Part shown: positions 33,612-46,773 of the stretch, piece after piece
Numbering within the stretch: the stretch's first letter is position 1
Layout of the letters: the number at the start of each line of letters is the position of its first letter
NCBI GenBank assembly: GCA_015501595.1
Contig: JADNRX010000172.1
Coordinates: forward strand, 46,929-110,928
DNA: 64,000 nt
DNA from: Hymenopellis radicata
Taxonomy: Eukaryota > Basidiomycota > Agaricomycetes > Agaricales > Physalacriaceae
Reading direction: 5' to 3'
Notes under the pieces: generated by a model
Databases searched by the model: none
Seen by the model: the letters and a program-made list of their open reading frames with translations, nothing else
Told to the model about the DNA's origin: nothing
Translations under genes and position numbers: made by a program

Positions 33612-35937
33612 ATGACTTGGTATAACCAGACGCGTCAAGTCGAGGTGACTTTTACTTGATTATCAGACAAAATGGAGCTAATCATATAATTCTAGGAACT
33701 CCTTGCTAAGAACGAGTCGCAACCGCCATCGTTCACTGTACATCTACATCCCGAACACTGGACACTCAACCACGGTCCAAAGTTTCTGTACAATAATCAC
33801 GTCGCGGTATGCACCGTCTTAAATGAGCCGTTATCCGCGCTTATAAAGCCTTCTAGTCACTCTTGGATGATATTCGTAACCACCAAATACCCGTAGACTT
33901 TCTGGACACGTTTGAAGCGGCCAGAGTTCCTTTCTACGAAGGTGGCCCAATTCTAAGAATTTTGTTGGATTGCATTGAAAGTCCATGCAGGATGTATGAT
34001 TGTCGAGATTCTGGATTACCGTCCGGGAAAACCAACGGATGCACCACTTGAGGCGCCAGAACGCTCGCGCACCGTTCTTCATCCAACTTCAGAATCTTTA
34101 TGGGCGGATATCTGCGCGTTAAATGTTAAGCAGGGCAACAAGTGGACAGATATGGATGCTCTCGAGGTCGAAGCAAAGATCTTGGTTTGTTTTATCCATG
34201 TCCATTCTAAGCGGTGACTTATTTAGTCTGCAGCTTGCTACGACCCCACCTTTGTGCCTCGATCCCGACCCAACCCTAACCAGAATGGTCAATCACGTCG
34301 TTAAAGTGTCTGCACCCACCGTTCCGTCATCTCTCAAGCGTAAGGCATCGGCGGTTGTTCAGGAAGAGGACGAAACTGGCAAGGCTCGGAGAGCCAAGAT
34401 CATGCAGTTCATGGCTTCGCGTTCATCGCGTCCTAGCAGGTACGCTTCAATTTCTCTGGCTTGACACGATCTAAACGCTTTAGTTTCCGACTTTTGGAGA
34501 ATCTACAGGCAGCGAGGGAGACCGTCAGGACGACCACCACGACGAAGCCAGTCGCACAGGCACCGCCTGCTTCTGCACGATCTTCACCTGCTCCTTCGAC
34601 GACTAGTGCGGCGCCCACACCGTACACCAAACCACCCACGCCAGTTCCCGAGAAGATACCTCAACAAACGAACGATGTTCCCGCAAACCAGACCTTCACC
34701 GCACCAATACATCCTCACCCAACGCAGCAGCAGTTTCATATCCAAAATCCCGCCGTTACGAAAACAAATACCCCATCCCCGCGTACACAGACGCCACATC
34801 AGGCGCATCAAGTCCCTACATTCGCCGTTCAGGTTCAGGACGTCGCCAGTCGAAATCCTACTCCATCGAAGCAGCATAATCAACCTCAGCCCCAACAAAC
34901 CTCCCCTCGCGCCGCCCCACCCGTTCCCCAGCCAGCCGTTGTACCCACTCCTCAGCCCGCCGCATTTCAGGGAGTCATACCAAATCCCCAATTCCTTCAG
35001 AGACCTCCTGCGATGCAGAATAGCCAGATGAAGATGACCAAGGCGCCAAACGGGGCCACTTTTACTGGCATGCAGCCGATGCAAATGATGCCCCAGCAGC
35101 AGCAGCAACATAACGAGTTCATGCGACAACGCTATGTGTACATGCAGCAGCAGCAACAACAACAGACACAGGTTCCCCAGCAGCAGCACCAACAACCGGC
35201 TCTGCCTCAACCTCAGCCACAACAGCAGCAGGTCCAGCAGCAGACGCCCCAGCCTCAGCAGCTGACTGCTCAACAGCAACAACAACAAGCTCAGGCTATA
35301 CAACAACATCGCCAGCAACAGATTCAACACGCTCAACACCAGCTCCAGCAGGTCCAAAGTGGTGGTCGTTCATCCACGGCACCCACAGCCTCGGCGATGA
35401 TGAGCCCTCATGTCGCGAACCAAAGAATTGCGTCTCGCTCTCCCATGCCCCCTCAGCCCCAAGCCGCTCAAGTTCACCTTACCCCTCACCAAGCACATGC
35501 GACTCCCACCAGGCGCACGCCACTCCTCATCCACAACACGCCGCGCCCCAACCGCAGCCGAGCCAGCAGCACGCCACCCTCTTCAGCAACACGCTACGAC
35601 CCAGCAGACGCCCCAGATGTACCAGTACAACAACGCTGCTGCTGCCGCCGCCGCCGCGCAGTTCCACCAGCGCAATGCGGTTCCTGGGGCGACGAATGGG
35701 AGCACGGCGTCGCCCCGCCGCAGATTCAAGGGCAAGGCAGATGTACGCGTATGGATACCCGCAGATGTACCGCCTCCCGCCGAACATTACCCCGCAGCAG
35801 GCCCAGTTGTATTGGCGGATGAATCCCCAGGTGCAGGGCGTGACGCTCAGCAGATGCAGCAGCAGCAGAGTCATCATCAGCAGTTGGCGGCTGCTCAGGC
35901 TGCGGCGGCGAATATGAAGCCGCAGGCGGGGCGGTGA
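33612..35937 (+). CDS. SPT20: SAGA complex subunit Spt20
   Basis: Exon one encodes 'MTWYNQTRQVE'. Further exons give 'SFTVHLHPEHWTLNHGPKFL', 'SLLDDIRNHQIPVDFLDTF', 'MIVEILDYRPGKP', 'ERSRTVLHPTSESLWADI', 'KWTDMDALEVEAKIL' and 'PPLCLDPDPTLTRMVNHV', the conserved Spt20 domain (about residues 15-200). 'KARRAKIMQFM' follows. The rest is a low-complexity Gln/Pro/Ala-rich tail with long CAG/CAA tracts (35090-35370), as in other fungal Spt20 proteins. Spt20 holds the SAGA coactivator together and is needed for transcription from many TATA promoters. Beyond about 35500 the frame changes several times ('MYAYGYPQMYRLPPNITPQQ', 'LYWRMNPQVQG' and 'QQQQSHHQQLAAAQAAAANM' are in different frames), consistent with lost bases in homopolymers. 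Large antisense frames across the Gln tract are shadows. Confidence 0.85.
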
Positions 35938-36409
35938 GTGGAGAGGTGGGCATGGATTTTTTTTCGAGAGAGGGATATTGTATTTTATGTTGTTGTATAT
36001 TAGGGTTTATCCGTTATTTTATTCGGGAGATGGTTATAATTCTCTGACTGGTAGATGTGAAGGTGTACCCGCGCTTCGCTACTCTTTCACTGATGTATCG
36101 CGCTTCCTCCGGTTGATAATTAAACAGCGCTGGGAGAAGTCACGGATACCTTTCTCTTACATGATACCGAAGGCTATGCCTAGGGGGTTAATCTGAGTAA
36201 TCCTTGAGTAATGTGGCGCACAATCTTAAGCCAGCACGTGACGGAATTCGGGCGTGATCAAGGGGTTCATGACAGATGACGCGATGCATCACCGAATTAT
36301 CATCATATAAATGTCGATGGTCGTGGAATCAGATATCCCAACTCATAACCATCACCATCCTAGTCAGCGTCTCATCATTTACTTGCTATACGTCGTATTT
36401 TGTCTGATG
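35938..36409. promoter_or_regulatory. Region between SPT20 and MSRA
   Basis: No gene is supported. ATCATATAAATG at about 36300-36311 is a possible TATA box for the downstream gene. Confidence 0.3.
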
Positions 36410-37171
36410 CTTGGTCGTCTGCAGGCGCTTCTAGGTTTACGCAGAGTTGCAGTTGATCCTTCGCACTACAGAGCCGTCATGTCTACTGGTGCGGCTCGGT
36501 GCAATACTCTTCCGCTAGTACTGACGGGCCTTGTAGCGTCTGGGCAACCCCAAATCGCGACGTTTGCCTCGGGATGCTTCTGGGGAACGAGCACATCTTC
36601 CTTAAGCACTTCCCGCCCTCGCAGGATAAGGGCATTCTGAAAACGAGTGTCGGATACACTGGCGGCAAGGAGAGTTCGGCGAATCCGGACTACAGGACCG
36701 TTTGTTCGGGCGCGACCGACCACGCAGAGGCTCTCAGGATTGAATTTGACGAGGCGAAAGTGGGCTACGCGGACTTGGTCGGTGAGTACCATTACAATGT
36801 CCATCTCTCGCTTCGATGCTCATAGACGTGAACAGAGTTCTTCTATCGCTCACATGATCCAACTACGGTGAACAGACAAGGAGGCGATACGGGTACCCGT
36901 GCGTTTATCATTACTTATGTTTTTCGTGCTTATTCCGAAACCCCCACTCAGAATACCGGTCGGCCATCTTTACCTACACGCCTGAACAAGCGGACATTGC
37001 CCGCCGCGTGACGGAGGAGGTGCAGGCGAAGCATTTTGCGCCCAGGGCAAGAAGATTGTCACTGAGATCACGGAGGCGGGACCGTGGTGGGATGCGGAGG
37101 AGTATCATCAGCTTTACTTGGAGAAGAATCCGACGGGCTATCAATGCCCTACGCATAGGCTTCATTGGTAG
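36410..37171 (+). CDS. MSRA: Peptide methionine-S-sulfoxide reductase
   Basis: The catalytic motif 'GCFWG' is preceded by '[12 protein letters not shown]' (about 36560-36585). It is followed by '[20 protein letters not shown]', '[20 protein letters not shown]', '[18 protein letters not shown]', then in later exons '[20 protein letters not shown]', '[12 protein letters not shown]' and '[11 protein letters not shown]' at the end. This is a complete MsrA, which reduces methionine-S-sulfoxide with thioredoxin; the nucleophile is the Cys of GCFWG. One base is missing right after GCFWG (near 36588) and another near 37040. Two Met codons (36410 and 36480) are possible starts; the upstream one would add an Arg-rich '[15 protein letters not shown]', possibly a mitochondrial leader. 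Start choice is uncertain. Confidence 0.82.
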
Positions 37172-37962
37172 ATGATTTGAAGAAATTGGAATATGTTGTA
37201 TATTTTTCATTACTATCCTCACTATGCTCATATCATCCCATTTTACCTCGACGCGTCCAGCAGACACCCACTCGGAGGACAGGGCGCTGGTGATGTGAAC
37301 TGTTGAACCCTTTGTTTTTTGCATTATCTTTATTTACTGACCAAGTGTACTTCCAAGACGGGGAGCGAGTATCTTGGATGACCGACTCGAAATTTCTGCT
37401 CTCACTTTAGATGTCCGTGCACTTGTTGCCAGTTCGCAACGGTAACGATTCATTTAGGTCCAAAATGGAAGTGGGAACTCTACGGAATGCGAGCGCCAGG
37501 GAGCATACCGAGTGTTGGGAGATATCTTGGCTTGAATGCGTAGAACCGACGAACCGCGCCACGGATATGGCTGAAAAGCGGGGCTTTGCTTGACGGATGT
37601 ATAATACACTATCTGTACCGACTTCCAGAGACGATGGAGGAGAATTGAGCGACCTGCGCCCCGTTTACAAAAAAACAATGGAAGGGCGCGACGTGAATTT
37701 CTTCGTGTTTGGTCACCTAGTCCGCGCAGGCTCACGAACTCCATGTATGCTCGCTGGCGCTCGCAATCAGTCGTCAACTAACACCACGATGTTACCGACA
37801 GACGATCTACTGTGTATGGTAAGTTCTTTGCTTGAGCGATGCAGAAGCGAAAGGAGAAGGGTGCCAGAGAACAGCTGGCGCGATACAGCTAAAAAATCAT
37901 TGTACAATGGATCACGAATTACAAGTAGAATACAGATTTGATGATTATGCCATGCTTCCAAC
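37172..37962. other. Intergenic, nothing recognised
   Basis: About 790 bases between convergent genes. Short frames occur on both strands (for example 37597-37941 +), but none shows motif, splice structure or strand bias that I can support. Confidence 0.35.
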
Positions 37963-39292
37963 TCAACCGAGCCTCAGAGTGTTCGTGTCCGCTGTGGTGA
38001 ACACTTGAGGATGCTCCTTAATGTATTCTTCTCGTAGGCGAGCAATCCTAGTCATCCCGGGATAATCGAGAGCGTATTCATACAGAATGGCGGGAGGTTC
38101 GATTTTTCCTTTACAAAGAGAGTAAATGCACAGTGCAGTGTCTGGCAAATGAATGAGTTCTCACCAGCCTCCACGTCAGAGAATATCTGCAATAATTTCG
38201 GATGAAGGTTGCGTTCGCGCAGCTCCAGGTCATCCGCACTGAAGTTGGTTCCTGAGAAGTCCCCAATCATCGAAGGAATGTTGTCCCGATAGCTGGAAGC
38301 CCCCGAAACATCGCCACTTCCGCGTCAGCATTCAGCATCAAGGCCCACTCGGGTAGGGGCTTCTTTGTAAGTTTCACACCTTGAGGAATACAGTTAAAGA
38401 CTGTCCACGCAAAGCGGACATACAAGGCAAAGGGGGAGATTCGTAGTGGCAGAGAAAGGGCTCGCATATGGTATTTGGCGCCAGAGGCTGTCGCCCGATT
38501 ACTGAAGAAGTACGCCACAAACATGTCCGTGCCGTCTGCAGCGGAAACCACAAATGGACAAAAGAGTCCAGAGTCCATAAGCGCATGCGTGAATCGGTTC
38601 ATCCTCGCCAGATACCGAACGTCGTCAATTACTCGGGGAGCTGGAGGAAGCCTATATCCGAATGCCATAAGATGAAGACTCCACTCCTCGGCCTAACAGA
38701 TAGATTCAGACCTAGTCCGGCATTGAACTGAGAAACACTCACCCATTCTGCATGTTGTTGCAACAGTAAATGTTGACATTCAGCTGAGATCTGCGTTGTC
38801 ACTGAGTATGCAGCGGTCGTCTTCATGCTTGACCCAAAATGTTATGTCACTAGCGGTGCATTCTGGTTGTTGTACACTGCGACTAAGGTAGTCCTCGGTA
38901 AGCCTCCGCCATGGTTCGGGGAGGTCGGCTGAGCGGGTAGGCGGCTCCCAGGCATCGAATTCCGCACAGATAACATAATCGCAGAGAGCGGGGTCCTTGG
39001 CATGGAAGTAGTAAGCGTCGGCGGGGATGACGACGTCCGCGTCCAGTAGTAAACACTCCGCTGCTCGATCCCTCGACCGCGACAAAAATCCTTCCGTTTG
39101 GGCAACGATAGTGGCAGCTTGCTCCACCAGCGGCCTTGACATCACCATAACATCGTCCCGTTGTGTCCTGCACCCTAACTCGAGGAGAACACGGTTGTGT
39201 ACGGGATGGCAGACTAAGAGAATTGCGACATTCTCCACGGGCATGGGCTCCAGAGGTGGTTTGATGTTCTCCGGCTCTGTCATGTTGGCCAT
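37963..39292 (-). CDS. Uncharacterised soluble protein
   Basis: The ATG at 39292 opens 'MANMTEPENIKPPLEPMPVE' then 'NVAILLVCHPVHNRVLLELG'. Later segments are 'CLLLDADVVIPADAYYFHAK', 'PEPWRRLTEDYLSR', 'FGYRLPPAPRVIDDVRYLAR', 'LSLPLRISPFALYVRFAWTV', 'NFSADDLELRERNLHPKLLQ' and the C-terminal 'YEYALDYPGMTRIARLREEY'. At least three exons are joined at about 38700-38750 and 38110-38160. The frame is lost near 38305 by one base. About 420 residues. I do not recognise a family; there is no signal peptide or clear membrane helix. It is transcribed divergently from the ABC transporter gene, 360 bases away. Confidence 0.6.
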
Positions 39293-39651
39293 GGCGGTGG
39301 TAGACAGATAGATAGATATATTTTTACGTGCGTCTAAGAGGTAGACCTGAAAAGGTATTGAACGGAAGAAACTATAAGTTCGCGGCCTGTTTGGCTTGTT
39401 GCTTTTGGATGCTCCCGACTCGATCGAGACAGAAATATGGGCCGCCTTGCAGTTGCACGTCCTCCTTCTCAATCAACACTCCACGAATCCGGCAACACTT
39501 TAGTTGTAACCTGAAAACACCTTCAACGCGTCCAGAGTGATTGCCGTCATGGAGACTGATCCATGTGTTTGTTACTGTTATCTGTTATCAAGTTGATGAT
39601 GCGCCTTGCTTCAAGTTCCTTGCCCTGTATCGCACCTTCTCAGCGACCGCC
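39293..39651. promoter_or_regulatory. Shared divergent promoter region
   Basis: This 359-bp gap separates the start codons of the unknown gene (-) and the ABCC transporter (+). It must contain both promoters. No TATA box stands out. Confidence 0.35.
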
Positions 39652-42600
39652 ATGGCAGCCAATGCTTCTGGGCCAATCATCTATACCACAGCACAGAGCG
39701 TTCTACAGACGAACAAGTCTGTCTCGAGCTTTACAATCTCTCATAGGTTAGTAGAAGAACCAATGTAGTCTGATGTCACTTCTTCATCCTCACCTTGCTG
39801 AACAGACCCTTTTTGGATATCCGTCTCGTTCCGACATATATCGCAATCGTTTCTCTGTTGTTCTTGACCATCAAAGTGTCGCTTCGACGCGTCAGGTCGC
39901 GAAACAACGCGGGAGGGGAACGTCCTCTTAGAGATGCTTTTCCTTCTACTTTCACAGGCTGTATCAAAAGGCACGGGGGGCGTACAATATTTACATTTCA
40001 AGCTCTTCGTCTAGCCGGAAACATAACGCTTCTTGGCTTGTCCATCATAATCGCCTTTAAACGCGACAGGCAATGGATTGCTATCGCTTCATGTTCAACA
40101 TTCGTACGTGCCAACTTCATTTTAAGCCTCGTAACTTCAGTTTGATGTCTTGTATAGGTCTACACCTTCGCCCTATCAGCTCTCTCTATGGCAGACAAGC
40201 CAGACTTGCGACAATTATACGTTCGTCATATTAACATCATACTAGTGGTGACGTTCGCGATATATGCCTACCGTGACCTCGTACCATTGACCACGTACAC
40301 GCATCTTCCCCAAGATATTGGCGAAGGACGTCTTTTGTGGGCGAAAGTGGCCGTGCTCGCAATAACTGGCCTAGTTATTCCGTTATTCATCCCGAGAGAA
40401 TACGTTCCAGTCGATGCTGACAACCCTGCCCCCGTTCCGAACATTGAACAAATCACCCCACTGATATCCCTCGTATTCTTCTTCTGGCTCGACCCCGTGA
40501 TCAGTGCTGCGTATCGTCTAGCGCACTTTCCATACGAACAGCTTCCGCCCTTGGCGGATTATGATGCATCGAAACACTTGAAGCAGAAGTCCTTCAAGGT
40601 ACGGTGTCTCGTCCTTGTATTTATCTTAATTGACGACTTTCGCAGTACCTCGATCTGTTTTCTGGTGCCCGAAGACGGAATGTCGGCTTTGGGCTCGTCC
40701 GGTACTTCGCGAAAGACTATGCAGTTCTCATAATCATGATGATCATACAAGTATGCGCCGACTTTGCCGCGCCTGTAGGCGTGAACAGGTTGCTCAGGTA
40801 CGATGTGATTTGATTGATTGAGCTCAGGCTTTTGATTTCTTTAGTTACCTTGAGAATAACGGCCGCGAGCCAGTAGAGTATCGCCCATGGCTATGGATTA
40901 CTTGGCTTTTCGTCGGGCCCATGATCAGCTCGTTGGCTTTTGACTGGTACATCTTCATTGCTGTAAGTGTTTCAAATTCGATTCAAGCAGTTATACCGAG
41001 ATGACAAGTTTAGACTCGCATCATCGTCCGCTGTCAAGCGATCCTAACAGAGCTCGTCTTCGAACATGCTCTTCGCATTCGTGTTGTTGCAGATAGTGCT
41101 TCGCCGGCACCGGCTGACGAGGAGGAAACGAAAAATGGGGCCGACTCTGATAACGCAGCCATTGAATCCGAATCCAACTCCGAGTCCGCACCTAGTGAGG
41201 ACACGACCTTGCAAGCGAGCTCCTCTAGCACCAAGTCCAAGGCTTCTTCGAAGACGGCGCCCTCTTCCCCGGCTCAGGACGAAGTCAAGAACCTCGTGGG
41301 TAGGATTAACAACCTCGTGACGACCGATATGTCAAACATTGTGTGGGGACTGCACACCATTCGGGAAGTTGTGTATACGCCGCTGAATGTCATTTTCTGC
41401 ATTGGGTTCTTGTACGTTGTTCTCGGATGGAGGTGAGGCATACGATTTACCCAAGTTCAAATCTCACCGGCGTGTTAGCTCTTTTGTTGGACTGGGCGTT
41501 ATTGTGGTTATGGCCCCTCTGCCGGGGTATTTGGCAAAGGTTATGCAAGGAGTGCAGGTTGAGACGCTCAAGAAGACGGATGCTCGTGTTCAGGCTGTTA
41601 CTGAGAGTAAGCATTGTGCGGGAGCTTGCTTGACGCTCACTCACTTTGACCCGCAGTTATGAATGTCGTGAGGATGATCAAGCTATTTGGCTGGGAGCGC
41701 AGGATGGAAGAGCGCGTCGGGGAGAAGAGGGATGATGAATTGAAGTGGGTTATCAAAAGACGCAAGCTGAATCTTGCAATTGGGCTTCTCAAGTCAGTCT
41801 TATTCCCCGATTGGCCCTGTCCCTGGTTTGCTCAGCGGAGTCTTTTAAAACAATAGCTTCGCGATCCCGCTGCTCACTATGATGGCCACATTCGCTACCT
41901 AGTAAGTACGTTGTGCGTTTTCGATATGCCTAGTACTGATGCTGCTGTAGTGTCAGCAATCATTCCCTCACGCCGCTCTGTCATTACTAACACGTTCAAA
42001 AGACCATCGTCATGAAGCAAGAACTGAACGCATCCAAGGTTTTCTCAAGCATGACTATATTTAGCATGTTCGGGCAGCAGTTTATGAATCTTCTCGCCTG
42101 CTTTAACGAGGTTACAGCCGCCAAGGCCTCTCTTGATCGATTGACGGCGTTTCTTCATGATGTCAGTACCATGTCCTCGATACTGTCTGCATGCCCTTGA
42201 CCACAATCTTCTGTAGACAGAGTTGTTAGACCGGTTCGCGTCTGAGGAACATCAGGTGCCGGTTATCACGATCGGGGATGCGATTCCAACACCAGACACG
42301 CTTGGACTTGGGCATGCGATGTTCTCGTGGTCTAACGTTAGCGGGAAAGGCAACAACAACTTCATACTTCACATCAATGAGAACGTCATTTTCCGACGAA
42401 ATTGCGTTAACCTCATCGTTGGACCTACTGGGTCTGGAAAGACGTCTCTATTGATGGCACTATTAGGTGAGACTTTTTTTCCTTGCGCTTTGCGTGGCAC
42501 TGACCAGGCGGTTCTCGCAAGGCGAAATGCATTGCATCCGCTCGGATCCCGGGGCTTGGTTCAACTTGCCGCGCAGGGGTGGTGTGGCGTATGCCGCGCA

Positions 42601-45600
42601 GGAGTCTTGGGTTCTTAATGCTACCATTCGGGTACTACCTCTTTTCACTTCTACCTTTGACTCTAACGCGATTTGATATTGAGCTCTTGTAGGAGAACAT
42701 CCTCTTCGGCGCAGCGTTTGACGAAGAGCGCTACAAACGAGTCATCTACCAGTGCGGTTTGGAGCGCGATCTCGAGTTGTTCGATGCTGGGGATAAGACT
42801 GAGGTCGGGGAGAAAGGGCTCACGCTGAGTGGCGGTCAGAAGGCGAGGGTGACGCTGGCTAGGGCGGTTTATTCGGCGGCTGAGGTTATCATTTTGGATG
42901 ATGTGCTTGCTGCGCTTGAGTACGTCGTACTCTTCGATTGTACAGGTCCATATCGTGCTTACGATGGGGGTCAGCGTGCATACGGCCAAGTGGATTGTGG
43001 AGAAATGCTTCCAAGGTGACTTGGTGAAGAACCGGACTATCGTTCTCGTGGTAAGCCTCCTCCGGGGTCATCGCCTCTCTCCCCTCTTTTGACCAAGTTT
43101 CGATGTGCAGACACACAACGTTTTCATGGTCAAGCCCATAGCGGAATTCGTCGTATCGTTGAAGGATGGGCGTGTTGAAAGTCAAGGATCTCTGTCCTCT
43201 GCCCTCGCGAAAAACCAGGTTCTTGTGCAGGAAGCTGAGGAGGATGCCGAGGCCATGCAACGGGACGACGAGGTTACTGACGACGCGGCGGAAACTACAC
43301 CGGCAACGACAAAGTCGGACGGGAAGCTGATCATGGCTGAAGAGATAAACGAGGGTCATCTGAGTTGGTCGGCGCGTGTGTTGCCCTTTCCTCTCCTCTT
43401 TTACCACGCGACGTTGACTCCCCCGTGCAGTGAAGCTGTATCTCTCGGCACTAGGCGGGGACCATGCCGTTCTGGTGTTTGGCGGGTACCTCGGCGGGGT
43501 TATCGCGCAGAGTGTGGCAAATAATGGGCAGACGTGGTACATGGGTTATTGGGCGTCGCAGTATGATACTCACGATGCGGCGGATGTTTCTGCAGTCAGG
43601 TGTGTGTGTCCGTCTTGGGGCCTCAACCACTGTTTCCTAATGATTTGTTTAGATACCTCGGAGGGTACGGTAAGCCTCAGTCTCAGTCTGTGTCGTCAAG
43701 ATCAAATTGCTGAAGCCCAGCCCTCTTTTCTTTCTAGCTCTCCTAATCCTCGCAGTATTCAGCTTTTACCTCATTGCGAATACGGTATGGATGTTCGCCG
43801 CCATTCGCGCCTCGCGGACGATCAACCGCGTATTGGTGACGTCCGTGTTGGGGGCGACGTTACGGTGCGCCGTAAAAAATAACTCTTTGAGACTCCCTCT
43901 TTACTCAAACTGCGTTAGCTGGCTCGATACCACGCCCACATCCCGTGTTATCACGCGCTGTACGCAGGATATCCGCGCTGGTACGAGCTCTCGTCCCCCG
44001 CCCTCTCTCTCTCACACACATTTAACGCTCGTACCTACTAGTCGACGGCCCGCTGGCCGACGGACTCATGTTACTCACGACTCTCGCCATGTCCATGCTG
44101 ATCAAGTTTGGCGCCGTCGTGCTCGTGACGCCCGCGTTTCTGTTGCCTGGTTTAGCCGTGGCGGTTCTGGGGAATTTCATAGGGCAAGTTTATATCAAGG
44201 CGCAGTTGAGTGTGAAGCGGGAGATGTCGAATGCGAAGGCTCCAGTTCTTGCTCAGTAAGCCTTATTTTTTTTCTGTCCCACTTGAGAGAGTGATGACTG
44301 ATTTGGGGGGGGTTTAGTTTTGGGGCTGCTATCTCCGGCTTGAGTGAGTACGAGTGCTCTCGACGTTCCTTTATCTGACGCTTATTTAATTAGCTTCACT
44401 GCGCGCGTACGGCGCCCAAGAAGCATTCAAAGCCGAATCTCTCCGGCGCATCGACAAACTCACGCGCGTCTCGCGGACGTTCTACAACCTCAACCGGTGG
44501 GTGAACATACGGATCAACCTCCTCGGCAGCCTCTTCTCCACCCTCGTCGCCGCGTACCTCGTCTACGCACTGGATCGGCGCGCGTATCACGTGGGCTTCT
44601 CGTTGGCGATGATTATCAGTTTTAATTCGATGATACTGGTGTTTGTGAGGATGTTGAATGAGTTTGAGATTAATGGGAATAGGTGAGTGCCATCCGCCGG
44701 GGGGTCCTTGTCAGTTTGTTCACACGCACTACCCAGCCTGGAGCGCATATTGGATTACATCAAGGCAGAGGGGAGGAGCAGCCGAGGAAGGAGGGTATCC
44801 CGCCGGCGTATTGGCCGGCGAGTGGGAAGGTGAGGGTTGAGGGGCTGTGTGCGCGGTATTCCCGGGATGGACCGAGGGTGCTGCATGATTTGAGTTTTGA
44901 GATTCGGTCGGGGAAAGGATTGGTGTTGGTAAGTACGGTCTCTCAAGTCGCGCGCTTTGCTTATCGATAAGTACCATAGTCGGGCGCACGGGATCTGGAA
45001 AGGTATCGTCTTCGTCTTCATTTTCCAGACTACTAGTTTTCATCACTCGCCCTATCAAGAGCTCGTTAACGTTGTCCCTGCTTCGCTGTATATACACCGA
45101 AGGAGAGGTGTATTACGACGACATTTCTACAAAGTCGATCAATCTGGATGCACTAAGAGCGAATATCACCATCATACCGCAGCTTGTGAGTCGTCCTTCC
45201 CATCCTCTTCCCTCCCTTACCGTGCACGCAGCCCGAGCTCCTCAGTGGCACCCTCCGGCAGAACCTCGATCCCTTTGAACAATGCGATGACGCGACGCTG
45301 AACGACGCCCTTCGCTCCGCGGGCCTGTTTGCACTCCAACAAGACTCGGACTCCTCGGAAGGTAGTAATACGAGTACACTGACATTGGACAGCGCCATCT
45401 CTAGCGCGGGAGCGAACGTGAGCGTGGGGCAAAGGCAGATTTTGGCGTTGGCGCGGGCGCTGGTGAGGGGAAGTAAACTGTTGATTTTGGACGAGGCGAC
45501 GTCTGCTATAGGTGGGTCCGCAGTACTACTACTAGAAAGGGAGTGATTTGGCTGAAGGGGAGAGAAGATTACAAGACAGATAGTGTTATACAGGCTTCGC

Positions 45601-46006
45601 TGAGGCATGAGCTCGGGAAGGACGTGACGCTCGTTGTTATTGCGCATAGGCTGCAGACTGTCATGGATGCAGATCGCATAGTACGTTGTTTCCCCCCGCC
45701 TCCCCTTCATTGCTTACATACTTACTTGTGATGGCAAGATGGTTTTGGATGCGGGTCGCATTGTGAGTTAAGTGCATGTACAAAGGTGTTTGGGACTCAC
45801 GCGAGAGATGTGATCAGGTCGAATTCGATACGCCGGGAGCGTTGTTGGGGAAGACGAATGGGAGGCTGAGAGCGCTGGTGGATGAGTCGGCGGATAGGGA
45901 TGCGTTGTGTGCTATGGTGAGGTCCTAGACCCTCGGTTTTAAGTAGTGTAAAATCCACATGCAGAAAAGTGCGACAAGATCCCGCAATAGCCATCCCTGC
46001 TGGTAA
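39652..46006 (+). CDS. ABC transporter, ABCC/MRP subfamily
   Basis: A full-length transporter in about 25 exons. The ATG at 39652 opens an extra N-terminal membrane domain ('[16 protein letters not shown]', '[16 protein letters not shown]', '[11 protein letters not shown]'). The first six-helix domain includes '[20 protein letters not shown]', '[20 protein letters not shown]' and '[15 protein letters not shown]'. NBD1 has Walker A '[16 protein letters not shown]', signature '[14 protein letters not shown]' and Walker B 'VIILDDV'. After an acidic linker comes the second membrane domain ('[10 protein letters not shown]' is a family motif), then NBD2 with 'GRTGSGK', '[14 protein letters not shown]', '[10 protein letters not shown]' and His switch 'IAHRLQTV'. 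The layout and the Val-Ser-Val-Gly-Gln signature of NBD2 are typical of ABCC pumps, which export organic anions or conjugates. Single bases appear lost near 44770 (poly-G before 'PRKEG') and at the intron before NBD2 Walker A (near 44933). A Ser/Glu-rich insert (41100-41290) lies in the first membrane domain. Confidence 0.88.
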
Positions 46007-46360
46007 AGCGAAGGCGACTAGATGAGGTGTCCCTTAGCTCTTCAGGCGTCCTGTCAGTGTGGCGGGTCCATGTTCTCGGAAGACGCCGGTGGATCTGATC
46101 GCCGAGCCTGCTCTCATCCCTCCCACCATTATTGAAAGACTACAGCCAAATCAATGGATCCGTTGCTCATTCTTTCTCCTGAAATCTTGACTTTGCATCC
46201 GGATGGATGTGATTTGTGTGTCCCCGAGTGGCAGTGTGGACAGCTTGAGTTACCAAACTTGGACAACAATGGGCATTTGTACTGATACTATAAAACAGCG
46301 GCCTGAACGCTCTGCACGTGCATCGCGCCCTCCTCTTGTCTCAACCACCAACTCGATAAC
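46007..46360. promoter_or_regulatory. Region between the ABCC gene and a small gene
   Basis: TACTATAAAACAG at about 46286-46298 is a good TATA box, some 65-75 bases before the ATG at 46361. The rest shows no feature. Confidence 0.4.
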
Positions 46361-46682
46361 ATGAGCAACCCCGAGGAGATAGAGATAGAGATAGATTGGA
46401 GCAAGGTGCCGCGCATCGACTTGGACAAGAAACTGCGGGAGCTGTTGGACTGCCGTTCCAATGGGCCGTCGTGTAAGACGCGAAAGAACCGCCTCAAGAG
46501 ACAGCGATTGATCATCAAGAAACCCCAGTCGGTCTCTAACCTCGCGCTCGACATTTATAATTACTAGTACGAGGTGGGTCTTCCTTTACTATGACTCTGA
46601 CCGACTTTGGAATTCTGACGCTTCCTCGTTGAAGATATTCTCGCATCCGGTGTGGGACGCCGTTCTACGGGACGCTCCTTGA
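46361..46682 (+). CDS. Small basic-acidic protein, two exons, with an in-frame TAG
   Basis: Exon one reads 'MSNPEEIEIEIDWSKVPRID' then 'LDKKLRELLDC' and the strongly basic 'CKTRKNRLKRQRLIIKK', ending 'LALDIYNY' before TAG (46565-46567). Reading on for two codons (Tyr-Glu) leads to a GTGGGT donor at 46574 and, after an intron ending at 46634, an in-frame exon 'IFSHPVWDAVLRDAP' to a TGA at 46682. The smooth continuation suggests that the TAG is a recent point change, a read-through codon or an error. The short form has 68 residues. A TATA box is well placed upstream. The basic stretch could bind nucleic acid; no family was recognised. Confidence 0.45.
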
Positions 46683-46773
46683 GCCCCGGAGACGCTCTCG
46701 AAATACAAAACGAAGCTGTTCAATTTTGTAGTAATACAACGATAAATGCGTGAAAGAAAAGTGTCCTGGAACC

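Noticed and set aside
34584..35357. Minus-strand open frame of 257 codons, very Leu-rich.
   Set aside because: It is the antisense of the CAG/CAA glutamine tract of SPT20; repeats keep all frames open.
45405..45450. NBD2 of the ABC transporter has VSVGQRQ instead of LSGGQ.
   Set aside because: This form is normal in the second nucleotide-binding domain of ABCC transporters, so it is not a defect.
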